A stretch of DNA of 27,136 nucleotides, taken from the NCBI GenBank assembly GCA_015501055.1, contig JADNYV010000462.1, forward strand, positions 1 through 27,136. Direction: 5' to 3'. Of this stretch, positions 10,661-21,074 are shown one piece after another. The stretch's first letter is position 1; the number at the start of each line of letters is the position of its first letter. A program made the position numbers and the translations under genes. The notes under the pieces were generated by a model. It saw only the letters and a program-made list of their open reading frames with translations, was not told the DNA's origin and ran no database searches. Origin of the DNA: Mucidula mucida. Taxonomy: Eukaryota; Basidiomycota; Agaricomycetes; Agaricales; Physalacriaceae.

Positions 10661-11412
10661 TTCATTTGTGGCGTAAACTGGACATACTTACCATTGTTTT
10701 GGGTCGACCTTCAGTTCATTTAGTAGAGCAATACTATGGTACTTTTCCACGTTCAAGGAGTCAAATAGTTCTCTCCTCGGCCGAAGATCTGCCATTCTCC
10801 GTTCAGCAGTGCTCTAGATCCTCCGACTTGTCCACGTAAAGGAAAGAGACCAAAATCGCCCTATCAGGACGATAGAACGGTGTCCTCTTGAAGCTCATCA
10901 TGCAGGGTGAACTCACAATTACCCGTATGCAGTTACAGGCAGGTCCTAGGTTCGTTGATCGTCCCGGTCGTGTCCTACATGTACTCAAATGATCTAAGGA
11001 GCTTTTATTTCCCTGCTTTCCAAGATACGAGACAACGGGTCCTGGTTGGTTTACCGTACACATCACATTGATGTTTGAAGCATAATTGACAGTGACACTC
11101 ACCGCTAGGTACGGAAGCCTGGCGACTTCGCAGTCCAATGAGGCACGAATTCCATACACTATCTGACCAGGTAGATGACCTAGTATTCCCCTACTTTAGA
11201 CCAGGAACTACCGTGATGTGTTCCAGATGGCAGTCAACAACTTAGAGCCTGCCGTGCCTATTCATAAAGTCCCAATTGTTCGTACTGACGTTCAACTCAG
11301 AGTCTCGCGCCCTTCGTACCAAGAAAGTTCGCCGCAAGGAGGTGTGGTTGGCGAGTTCAACGGTGTGTAACATAGCGTCAGAAGAGGAAATACATAGATG
11401 ATGCCGGATGGA
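10661..11412. other. Intergenic stretch with a duplicated segment
   Basis: No supportable gene. About 11207-11345 is similar to 868-1000 near F-box copy A. The shared order and the lack of a common reading frame suggest a duplicated non-coding flank or relic rather than a gene. Confidence 0.4.
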
Positions 11413-12362
11413 CTAAAGTATAATACCAGCTTCTTTCATGAGCTCCGAAATCTCGACGTCTATTGCGACGATGTAAGCTATGGACAACCCAAAACAAAAT
11501 GTCCACGTACGATCCTCCGTGTGCTTCATTCGAGAGCAAAACGTCAGCTCCTTATCTACACAAGAAGAGTCAGACCTGGAAACGCCGGCGGAAGATACCG
11601 TACTAGGCCCAAAAATGAAATCACCGCCCAGCTGAGAAATGTTGCCTTGTTTTCCCATCAGCGACGGATGCGAAAGGGGGCCTTTCTATGAGAAGGTCAG
11701 CTGAGGGATGGGCATAATACTTGAACTAACATAGATACTCTGCAGCGCGTTGGTCAACGTGCCAGTCTTAATGTAGCTTCGCTTCGTTTCACCAGACGGG
11801 GTACCAGAGAGATTTTCGACTGTCATGCCGAGGGAACGGTAGAGTTTTCGCGTGGGGTCTGCGTATATCTTGCCGGTAAACTTCGTGTCCTCTGTGTCAC
11901 TTACATCAGTAACATCATGCATACAAAGAGTGGGCGTCGTACGAGCATAAGACGCGATGGGTTGCCATTGACCACACCCAATGACGACTATCTGCACACC
12001 CGACTTTGTCAAGACGTCGGACGGTAGTCGAGCAAGGTCCTCGACGTATGCCTGTTGGGGTTGTAAAGCACGTCGGCGAGTAGCAATAGACTACTCACCT
12101 TACAGATCTGATTTCAAAGGGTAGACGAGAGTCAACGTTGTAGAAGAACATAATAACTAACACCACAGAAGAAATGGCCTTAGTGGGCATGAGCTACAAC
12201 AGGAGTGGCCCACGCATGAGAAGAACACTGACGAATGAAAACGACAACTGTCTTCCCGGAGGCGGGTAGAATGGAGTCGAAAGATACATGTTGGCCTTTC
12301 GCGTCGAAAACCTGGAGCTCCATGGCACTCGAGAGCGCTGCTTGATCAGGGAAAGTCGACAT
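11413..12362 (-). CDS. PRXL2/AhpC-TSA family thioredoxin-fold protein, eight exons
   Basis: Exons, reverse strand: 12362-12233, 12178-12162, 12107-12099, 12051-11943, 11891-11731, 11685-11604, 11555-11511 and 11459-11413. They total exactly 600 nt (199 aa). All seven introns are 45-54 bp with GT...AG ends (GTCAGT, GTTAGT, GTGAGT, GTACGA, GTTAGT, GTACGG, GTACGT). The protein has the family landmarks in order: VVVFIRHFFCGIC (CxxC at residues 48-51), VQIVVIGCGQWQPI, IYADPTRKLYRSLGMT, GKQGNISQLGGDFIFGP and FCSRMKHTEDHVEI. Such proteins are peroxiredoxin-like, thought to act in thiol redox control in the cytosol. Length is normal for the family. Exon 3 is only 9 nt and encodes I50-C51-K52, including the second Cys of the motif. 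The gene is divergent from F-box copy D. Confidence 0.92.
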
Positions 12363-12690
12363 GATAGGGGAAAGGAGAGTGACGGATCTCGGCCCGACGA
12401 GAGCGACAATCACTTTGATCCCTCGAGCGGGTATAGCTCACACGAACCCTAGTGTTGCTTTGCTGAGCTTATTTCAGGAGCACGGAGTATATGCGCGGCG
12501 CAGTAAATCAGCTCAAAGCAATGGCTTACAGGGAGTGAATTCCGTGATGACTCTAGCAACACGTGATGGTACATCTGGCACTGGACGCGGTTCCGTTTCT
12601 TGACAAGAACCACGACTACCACCATCCTAATAGGAAAGGTAAGCAGAGTTTTCCGCTCCGCCAACGTCTCTCAATGAAACGTAGAAAGAC
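12363..12690. promoter_or_regulatory. Divergent promoter region between PRXL2-like gene and F-box copy D
   Basis: 328 bp. The part nearest copy D (12577-12635) matches the copy B and C promoters (CACTGGACGCGG, then CAAGAACCACGACTACCACC), but the TATA box seen in those copies is here CCTAATAGG, so it looks decayed. A CACGTG palindrome lies at 12560-12565. Confidence 0.5.
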
Positions 12691-14379
12691 ATGGCGATGA
12701 ACTGTCAACAGAGCGCTTCTAGGATCACGGACGTCGTGCCCGCCAAATTTCTTTGTGACAGTCGAACTATGGAAAAAATCGCCCAGTCACAGCTGAAAGA
12801 GGACAAGGCGCTTCTTGACTTGGAGAATAAATTGTCAGTGCTCAAATCGCGCCAACGCTGACTTAATGATGAGCTGGAAACTGCTGAACGACTCATTTCC
12901 GACGCCGTCGGAGAGCAGACGCGTCTTCGCTCCTCCATTGCGACGTATCGCTCCCTGATAGCACCCTCCCCAGTCCGCGCTCTCTCAGGAGAAGTCTTGA
13001 GCGATTTTTTCCTCCATTATATTGCCCTTTCCCGGACTGCGCAAGACAATGTTTTCAAAGAGATCGTTGCATCCCACCGAATTCACGCACCTATTCTTCT
13101 GGTCTGCCGTCGTTGGCATACTACCGCTTTGGCCGATCCTAGGCTGTGGACCACCATCCCTTTGATTGGTTCTGGCCACGGAACGTCATTTCTCCATCCT
13201 TTGACATCGCGGTCGCCTGAAGTACGGATGGCTTACTGGAAGGCGTTGCAATGCAGAATAGATCGAAGGTCTGCTCTCCCTCTCCACCTTCTCTTCCACT
13301 ACAAGCGTTTCGAACCCATCGGCGATCCCATTTACTCCATGTCCTCGCTGCAAACATTCATTCGCTTGTTCCCCAGGGCAAACACCATTTCTCTCGAAAT
13401 TTCGTATCACGAGCCCGATGAACTCATTCCAGCGCTCAGCTGCATCATGGATGATGCCGACATACCTCATGCAGGCGGAGTCCATACCGCCCGGATAGAT
13501 GTCGACGACGACGCGTTTGGGCGAAAGATTTTGTCCGTCATACCGAATGTGGAAGTGCTAGAAATGTCATTCTTCGCAGTCAATCAGTGGCTCATCGATT
13601 CATCAACAGCAGGACATTGCCTGCGCAGTCTGCACCTTCTGACCGGCTGTTCTACCATACAGCTCGTACAAGTATTGGATCTCCTAGAACGTGCGCCGCT
13701 ACTTGCGACTCTGAAAGTTTTCCGGATCTGCATTACCTCCTCTGGCGGACCACTTCGTGTTGTAACTCATACTTGTCTATCAACGTTCCACGTTGTTTCT
13801 CCACACACGGATGAAAACGATGCTGTGTTCGGTCATCTGACACTCCCTGCTCTGTCGTATGTGGCCAGTGGCTTCAGCCCCGCATTAGGGCCCCGTCCGA
13901 GTAACATTGCGTTTCTTCAGCGATCGGGTTGCATGTTAGAGTCGCTGGCATTTCGTCGATGTCGTGTCGACTAGACGCGCCTGCTGGAAATGCTTACCGT
14001 TCAACAGGCACTCATTACCCTTAAGCTCGATTTGTTTTTCGACGCAGGCACAGGATCGGAGGAGCTCATGCCAATGGCGATCCTTGAGTACCTTTCATCA
14101 GAGTCCAAGGGTGGCTCAGATCGACCTTTACCAGCGTTGACGTCCCTTTCAGTCCTGGTACTTCCCCAACTATTAGTGGATGTGAAGCGGCTGGTTCAGT
14201 CGCGTTCTGCCGGACAACGCATCGCGGCCCTCAGAGAAGTCGATATCCAAGTGCGGGAGTGGGCCGATTCAGATTACGATTCGGACGAAAAGACAGATCA
14301 GAAGGACGAGCATGCGGCCCTGTTCAAGGACTTTGTCAAGGATGGTATTGACATTCGTATTTCTCACAAGTGGCTGTAA
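12691..14379 (+). pseudogene. F-box protein copy D, full length with two in-frame stops
   Basis: One frame runs 563 codons from ATG 12691 (or ATG 12697) to TAA 14377-14379, interrupted only by TGA at 12859-12861 and TAG at 13972-13974. At the first, copies A and C have TGT (Cys). At the second, copy B has GAG (Glu). Both are single-base changes. There are no frameshifts. The family architecture is complete: coiled coil, ALSGEVLSDFFLHYIAL, CRRWHTTALADPRLWTTI, an LRR-like body (VLDLLERAPLLATLKV) and the ending KDEHAALFKDFVKDGIDIRI. An ATG-initiated product would stop after 56 codons. It is closest to copy C. The pattern fits recent inactivation; readthrough or sequencing error at both sites is less likely. 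Confidence 0.85.
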
Positions 14380-16461
14380 TTGCTCTACGCCCGAATTTTC
14401 TTCGCAACGACCGCGTTCAAGTACTCTACATAAAAGTCACATCTTCATTTTGTAGTACCGAAGGACACCAATTTTAACGCCCTTTCTCTGATATCTGATA
14501 ATAGAGCATGCTGAAGGGGGAAGCACGAGCGACAGAAGAACAGAAATCAAAGAGGTTGGCTAACATAGATTCACTGCGTCTGCGCCTCCACGTTTGCCGA
14601 ATGTCAATAACACCTCGTTATGAAACACCTTCTTTGTAGTAGTTGGGATGAGTCTCTGAGTCGTGTTGAACAAGGAGAGGCGTTGAAATTATAAGTAAAG
14701 TCAACCTTGACGAAGGCGATGGGCGTTGATGGGCGCAAGAGTGTGGCAGAATGACAAGAGAGCTCTCTTCAGATGACTCCGAAGCCATGCCTGTGTCCAA
14801 GATCAAAGCGTTTACGACTCGCCCGTATGATTCCGTTCTCCAGGGCGTGAACGGCGTGGATAGCGCGCGTACTGCGCCTCTGATGACGGTAGCAGCCATA
14901 CTATTACTGTCACTGTCGTTGGCAAGACCTACCGTAAAAATCTGGGAAGCTATATGTGAGCGTCGCGAAGAAATTGATATAAGGTTGTCTTCCTTCTTTA
15001 TTGTAGAGACCAGGCCGTGGGGCTGGTCGTTTCTACGAAAGAATTTGACGCCTCCGGTGGTGCAAGTCGCTGTATTGAAGGCAAACGTTCAACTGCCGAC
15101 GTAAAGCTACTTACCTACTACGACTTCGAGATGAGCTCGGCTTTATATCCAGCGGCGACGCATTACCCATGACTGAGGACTGAAAGGCAGCCACGAATGA
15201 GCGGAAAAGCCTGCATTGTATACAGATGTCAAGACCGCTACGAAGTCTCGGTAAATGCCAGGAGAAATGGTAGCGAAGAGATGCATTGTTACAGCGAGTC
15301 GACTCAGATCTGTCGCATCTGAAAATGCGAGCACAGACCGCCATGGTGATCTCCCTGTAGAAGAAGACACGCTAGTTATTACTCAGCGCTACATTCTCTG
15401 TGGTGTCTGCATTTTCCCATCTAGCGCAAATTCGAGTTGGTGGCGGAATGGGTCTGAGGATCGGCAGTCGGGCCGCATGGAAACCAACGGCGCGCCAATG
15501 GACAACGACCTGCGATCATCAGCCTACTTGTCTGTACACCGACGGTGGACGTACTGCAGTCAAGGAACTGTGAGCTCTTTCCAGTCTTCTTACGTTGATA
15601 CGCGACGCGCTCTAGCGTCTCAAATCATCAAGTCTAGTCCTCCGCAGTCATCCACTATTGTCCAATGGCTTTATCGCGTGACTATGAGCCCTCAGAGACT
15701 CGATTGAACTCTCCCGCTGCACATAATTCACGTCGGAAACGCGACGACATACGTTCCCTATGTTTAACGCTCTCATGAGAAGATCTATGACGCCAATCTC
15801 CGAGCCAATAATGAATGCCGTCAGCCCAGGAACAGAAACTCATACCCGAAATCGCCTACCCAACATCTCTGCACTATCTCGAGTCTCATATCGCTGATCC
15901 CTGCATGTATGATTTGAATTGATTGTCGTGAAGAGGGACGGACACCTGACTGGAGCGAGTTTTCCTTGTCGAAAGTTCGCGTTCCGAGGTAGGAGCTGAG
16001 CATGTGGGGGAAGGCTATTTATCAACGGTGTGGCAGTCGTTATCTTCTCGCAATCAGCCGCCTGATGCAGTGTTCACACTGAGCCAAGCTGTTAACGCGA
16101 AGGGTGGCAACTGAGTTCGTTCTGGAAAACAAGGCCGCGAGTAGACGCGCCATATCGGCTGTCTACGAATCGCAAGACCGACGGTTCAAATGTTCATCAA
16201 AAGCGCGATTAGAGGTTGAGAGAGCTTTTGATTTGCAGTCCAAATGGTATAAATCGTATATACACCTCCATATACGCCGCAGAGCAATAAACGACACGTA
16301 GAAGTAACAAACAAGCAGGAAATAAGTAAGACAAAACTGAACGCGATTAAAAGTACAAAGGACACTTGCAAAAGTAATGTATGCAAAAGAACGGAAGAGC
16401 AAAGGATATCAATATATATAAAATTACCAAGGACCCGTGAAGAAAGAACAGAAGAGTCGGG
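14380..16461 (-). other. Unresolved region, probable multi-exon gene on the reverse strand
   Basis: No complete gene can be drawn. Open stretches on the reverse strand look coding. From about 15048 to 14618 one frame runs without a stop (TGGVKFFRRNDQPHG, SRRSHIASQIFTVGLAN, VRALSTPFTPWRTESYG). Just upstream a 45-bp intron-like GTAAGT...ATACAG (about 15109-15065) precedes it. Around 15370-15143 there is PGIYRDFVAVLTSVYNAGF, and a 5' candidate begins at ATG 16001-16003 (MLSSYLGTRTFDKENSL). The joins between them do not all keep frame, so I cannot say whether it is a real gene, a decayed one, or a mixture. A 150-codon plus-strand frame (15255-15707) overlaps it and is probably chance. 16026-16461 is AT-rich and fits a 3' flank of the next gene. 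Confidence 0.3.
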
Positions 16462-17799
16462 TTACTGCCTCTCACCGTAGTAAGGTGGCGCACCATACGC
16501 GGACGAATACCATGCACCTTGATAATCGTACGGAGTCTGATACGCCATGGGTGGTGGTGGCTCGTACTCGTACTGCTCCTGCTTCGGCTGAACATAACCA
16601 TCGTACGCTCCATTCCCGTTGACAAAGGCGTATTCGCCATATCCATTGCCGTTTGGATGTGGCTGCTGCTGCTGCTGCGGTGTACTAGGCACTGCCGCCT
16701 GCCAATACGCCCCCTGCGGCGGATGGAACATCGGCCCCGGGGTCATTGCAGAGCTCCAAGACCGAGAGTCTGCGACTCTGTGGTCTCGACTCTGAGCCTC
16801 CATCGACAATACTGGAGTCTGCTCCTCCTCCTCCCTCTTGACCGGGACCGGGGGGGACGTGGAATGAAAACGGGCTCTCTGAGTCTGCTGCTGCTGGTGG
16901 TATGCCCCCCAAGCCTCCGGAGGTGCCGGGGCGTGGTTGGTGGGAAGGGTACTGGATTGAGAGAGGGAGGCCCGCGAGGGAGCTCCCCGCTGTATGGGGC
17001 CGTCGAAATAGAAGGCCGGGCTGCGGGAGGGGGAGGAGGGACGCGAGAGGCGGGAGACGTTCGCCACTGGTTCCGGGCCGGGAGGCGCTTGGGGCGGGGA
17101 GGTTGAGCGGTGGGCTGTTGCCGCCGTTTCCGTTGGTGGAGCCGTGGTTGCCGGAAGAGAAGGGGGACTGGGAATATGCGGCGTACGCGATGGAGGGGTC
17201 CCGAAAGGACTGGCCGGGGGCTGGAAAGGACTGGCGGTGTTGGGGGGCGGGAAAGGACTGGATGCTGTCACGAAAGGACCGAAAGGAATGATTGCCCGAG
17301 CCGGTGTCGGGCGCGGTGGTAGCTGTAGCCGACGTAGGCGTCTGGATATGCCATTCGCCGCCCTCGTAGCCGGTCGACGTGCCAGGACGGATATCGATTG
17401 GCTTGGGTTGCGCCGGCCGACGGGACGAGCGCGCTTTAGTTGCTGCGGCCATAGAGGCATGCAGAGTCGAAAGGTCGCGCATCATCTTTTCGTTTTCGTC
17501 CTGCTTGTCTGCGTGCACTGTCTGCGCGTGCTGACGGAGATTGTCCAGGCGCGAGAACTGCTTCCCGCAGTGGCAAGTAAAGGGCCGCTCCCCAGTGTGT
17601 TTTCTACGCCACAGTATGTTAGTCGACGGCTGCAGTGTATACTGCAGCGAACATACCGAATATGCCGTGCAAGATGCTCGCTACGACTAAAGACCATTCT
17701 GCACTCGCCGTAGCCTCTGCATTGAAAGGTCTTTGCTGGTGCTGGGCGATAGCGCTTTGTGATCGCTGCTGTAGGGGGAGGTACTACCATCGTCGCCAT
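16462..17799 (-). CDS. C2H2 zinc-finger transcription factor
   Basis: Proposed exons, reverse strand: 17799-17657, 17603-16763 and 16713-16462 (1236 nt, 411 aa). The first intron (53 bp, GTATGT ... CTAAC ... GTAG) splits the linker between fingers and restores [11 protein letters not shown]. Finger 1 uses C27, C33, H46, H50 ([14 protein letters not shown]). Finger 2 uses C58, C60, H73, H78 ([16 protein letters not shown]), with only one residue between its cysteines, a known fungal variant. The rest is long and disordered, rich in Pro, Ser and Gly, with RPGTSG and RRPHTAG-like phosphosite-type patches and a Q/Y-rich tail (five Gln, then [11 protein letters not shown]). The third exon is in a different frame from the second. 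A 49-bp GTCTTG...CGCAG intron would join them, but a one-base frameshift near 16735-16745 is an alternative. Likely a nuclear DNA-binding regulator; targets unknown. Confidence 0.8.
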
Positions 17800-19865
17800 G
17801 TCGGGGCCGTGTCCTGTTCATGGTCACCGTCATCAGTCATGTCAGTCGCGCTTCAAGACAATGAACACACCGTTCAGACTTTTTTCAGGGGAACCACTGC
17901 CAGGGGAGAGGGACATGAATGAAGGGGAAAGGAACGCACTGCCCATCATTTTATCGCCACCGTGCCTGATTAGCCGGCCAACCGCGGAGTTTAAATCGTA
18001 TTCCCACCCCTTTGACTAATTCCTTCCTCCGACTTGATGAATGCTCCCTCCATCTATCCATTTGTCTATTACCATCTTTCATCGTAATTGACCGTCTTAC
18101 GTGTCTCTCTTGCCTCGAATACACGAATTTCTTGCACTGAACACTCTCCTATCATCTCTCCACGTGTTCTCTCCTCCACGTGGACGACGTTTCCAATCAG
18201 ATGCGTCACCGCCACCAGGTCCAGGTCCTGGTTCCTGCTCGCGCACCTGCTCCACACTCATCCCTCGTCCTCCGCTGTTCGTTCCTCTCGACAATCAGGT
18301 ACACTCCTCCTCCCCGCAGAGCACGACGTCCTCCTCGAAAAGAGACATTTCGAGGATCCGACTCCGGAACCAATAGATCCTGATACACGTAGCACATGGA
18401 CGTCCGAATTCGCACCCCGCTCAGTGCCACCTCGATTCTAGAGCTCGGATCACCAACTTGGTCTTCTCTCTCTTCAATCGTCTCTTCTCTTTCCTTTTCT
18501 CGCGTCGTGACACGCGTTTGCATCTGTTCCATCCTACACTCTCGACATCCAACTCATATAAAAGAATACCTAGCCCCTTCATTTATACGGCATTGATTGA
18601 TCCACTCCAGTACCGCTCGGTAGCTTGTTCTTGTTCTCTTCCACACTCGCCTTGCTTCCACCTCGCCCGGATCCTGCATACTCAGCCTGCTGATTGTCTC
18701 TATACATGGGCTTCTCCTTCGGTCTTCACGGTCCCACACTTCGCGCATTCTCATACTCAATGGAACAAGAAAAATTGATCCCATCTTCCTTCCACCTGCC
18801 CTTCTCGTCCATCGTTTGTTCTCAGCTTGACGTCTTGCACGTTACGATCATCCTTCTCTCTTCTTCCAATATCTCTTTCCTATTGTCTCGCTCGTGCAAT
18901 TAATCACGCCCCCTTGATGTCTCTCTCCAGACCGCCAACTCAATCGAACTCGAATCTCCATCTGATCCCCGCAGACGCCGGTTCCGTGTTGGCCGCTAAT
19001 TAAGAGGACCAGGCGTTCATTTATCAATGCCAATCAGGACGAGGTACGTGCGGGGCGTCATATCCGTGAACGAGGAAAGACATAGACATGTTTACGCGTC
19101 GAAATTCTCCCGTACGTGCCATTCTTGTCCCGCCGAATCTGCGCTTACGATTGTACAGATGTCGTAGACTCATAGACGATATGACACGCTATTACTATGT
19201 GATGTCTTGTTCACCGTACTCCGAACGTTAATCTTCACCGCCATCCGTGCAAGGCCCAGGAACTCGCACGCAAATCAGTCGAACACCCCGGCGACCAAGT
19301 CTAAGACCAAGGCACGTACTATGATCCTGGTTCTCATTCGTCCTAGCCTCTGCCACGAACGCGAACTGGTCACCGTGAGTCGCCGACGAGTTCGATTCAC
19401 TGCACGTCTCAACTCGAGCATAGTTTTTCACGCCCGCAATTGATTCTACCTACGCCATCCCGTAAATCCGTGTTAAACGAGCTGTCTTTCCCGAGCCCGA
19501 GCCCTACGTGATGTCGGTCGGATGGTAAGGCGTTGATTGTTGAAAGTACGCGGGTTTTCATCCGTGTTGATAGTGTGCGTTGAATACGGGGACAATCAGG
19601 GTCTCCCGTACTGGCTATGCGCAAGGTGAATACTTTCTGCAGCGGTCCTTGTAACCTCTAACTCTTCCACCGCCTCCTCAAGTCAATATATTTGGAAAAC
19701 AGTAGAGCGCCGGAAGAAGAACGAGCGCGGGCGTTAACTTAAACCGTTGGAACACTACGATTCCGTCAAAATTCAGCGAACACGACGATGAGAATTGTTG
19801 ATGAAACATACTACAGCGGGCTAATAACGATTCTAAGCTACGACTACGGACTTTCTAACTACATA
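17800..19865. other. Long gene-poor, pyrimidine-rich intergenic region
   Basis: About 2 kb upstream of the zinc-finger gene without a convincing ORF; the small open frames seen overlap on both strands and lack domain features. From ~18020 to 18960 the plus strand is strongly C/T-rich (TCTCTC and TCCTCC runs), as in fungal promoters or leaders, but oriented for plus-strand transcription, not for the zinc-finger gene. It could be a promoter of a non-coding transcript. 19000-19860 shows nothing I can name. Confidence 0.35.
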
Positions 19866-20220
19866 TCACATAATGCAACAGCCTTCTTGCTTCTTTAGTT
19901 CCTCCTTGATCTCTTCCGACTCGGCTAGGGACTGCAAATGTTTCGTTATTGACATCAAGCGCCGATCGGAATACACAGCGCCCAGGCGGAGAGGTACGCT
20001 CCAGTGCTGAAAAGGTAACTTCTCAACAAGGGCTTCGACATCGAGAGCCTTCTTGGCTTTACGCGTCCGAGGGTTTAACTTTCCTTCCTTGAGATAGAAT
20101 TGGAGGTCCTCGTCGGAAAACGTGTTGGTTGGGCATCGGGATGACGTCGAAAAGTCCTGTTAGTCCACCACGGCCCGACAGCAGCAATAACGCGGACCTC
20201 TTGCGCATCTGTCTGTGCAA
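19866..20220 (-). pseudogene. Gene remnant with CaaX-like C-terminus, cut off at an interstitial telomere repeat
   Basis: On the reverse strand, 19866-20159 is an open frame of 97 codons without a start (FSDEDLQFYLKEGKLNPRTR, then KALDVEALVEKLPFQHW, AESEEIKEELKKQEGCCIM). The end CCIM fits a CaaX prenylation signal. Just upstream another frame looks coding (AQEVRVIAAVGPWW), so there is either a frameshift or an unseen intron near 20160. Further upstream the sequence turns directly into telomere repeats at 20236-20222, so the 5' part is gone. I do not recognise the family. It may be a truncated subtelomeric gene. Confidence 0.45.
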
Positions 20221-20221
20221 A

Positions 20222-20236
20222 GGGTTAGGGTTAGGG
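20222..20236 (+). repeat. Interstitial telomeric repeat
   Basis: GGGTTAGGGTTAGGG, two and a half units in the same orientation as the terminal telomere 6.6 kb to the right. It sits exactly at the broken 5' end of the gene remnant. Confidence 0.85.
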
Positions 20237-20545
20237 AGGCTGTGACAAAAAACGCGCTAGAAGGGTGGGGGCGAAGTAGAATAAGGGGGGGTGTTAATTG
20301 TAACACACCTGAATCCTTTCGCTTTTAAGCTCTTCAGATCCTACTCGGCATTGACATGTGTTTTGAGGTCCATACGGTCTAGATATACTTGGGGCCCGAA
20401 GGCGATTATGCTATTGGTCAGTGGGGGTTATATAGGGCAAGCAGACAAGGTAGGGTGCTAGCCCTCAAGCCCCGTGGTCCTCAACCATGCCACTTAGCCA
20501 GTACTGAAGAAGCCTGTCTGTACTTGGGGTAGTGATCAGTGGTCA
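20237..20545. other. Subtelomeric spacer
   Basis: No gene. It contains TGTTA-ATTG-TAACA at 20292-20305, two copies of the LTR terminal pentamer facing each other across four bases. This may be a trace of an element end or chance. Confidence 0.35.
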
Positions 20546-21074
20546 TTCTGTGTTGCGCTCGCTGAATAGACAGAGGGCGCCCGTTACTTACGGTATGAAG
20601 CGCTGGTACATGCCCTTGTGATCTCTCGTGCATGCCGACGTGGCTAGCCTATGTTGCGCTCGCTGAAGTGGCGAGAGGTTGCCCATCGCTTGTGTTACAA
20701 TGTTACAGTTTTGATTCCGCCTACGCTAAACAAATAGCTAAGGTACTAGTACCCCAAAGTGGCTAGCCTATGCTGTGCTCGCTGAAGTGGCGAGAGGTCG
20801 CCCGTCACTTGGCTGAATAGGCGAGAGAGTGCCTGTTGCTTATGGCTTTCAGTGCTGGTGCATGCCCTTGTGACGTCTCAAAGTGGATAGCCGGTGTTGA
20901 GCTCGCTGAATTGGCGAGAGGGTACCCCTTGCTAGAACACACCTCACTCACTCAATCAGAGGCCACTAGTATGTGCTGCTCTCGCAGAATTGGCGAGAGA
21001 GCACGCTTCACCATTCAGCTATCCTGTGCTGCCCTCGCTGAATTGGCGAGAGGGTACCCTTTGCTAGAACACAC
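20546..21074. repeat. Subtelomeric array of diverged hairpin-forming repeats
   Basis: At least six units share a core GCTCGCTGAATTGGCGAGAG, which can fold because CTCGC pairs with GCGAG. Cores lie near 20555, 20656, 20775, 20901, 20980 and 21032, with a partial one near 20811. Units are often preceded by GTGGCTAGCC and followed by GGT(A/C)CCC. A second motif (GCTGGT.CATGCCCTTGTGA) recurs at about 20602 and 20853, giving a higher-order period near 250 bp. GCTAGAACACAC occurs twice, the second copy directly abutting the retrotransposon LTR at 21075. The units are too diverged and irregular to be CRISPR. Confidence 0.75.

Noticed and set aside
15255..15707. 150-codon plus-strand open frame
   Set aside because: It overlaps more protein-like frames on the other strand, has low-complexity Ser/Arg composition and no recognisable domain.
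16180..16260. tRNA-like GGTTCAAATG box
   Set aside because: No matching A box, anticodon arm or acceptor stem could be found around it.
16519..17106. 195-codon plus-strand open frame opposite the zinc-finger gene
   Set aside because: Antisense of a GC-rich, proline-rich coding region, which gives long shadow frames; Leu/Arg-rich nonsense composition.
20546..21074. CRISPR array
   Set aside because: Repeats are diverged, unequally spaced and lie in a eukaryotic subtelomere; there are no spacers of uniform length or cas genes.
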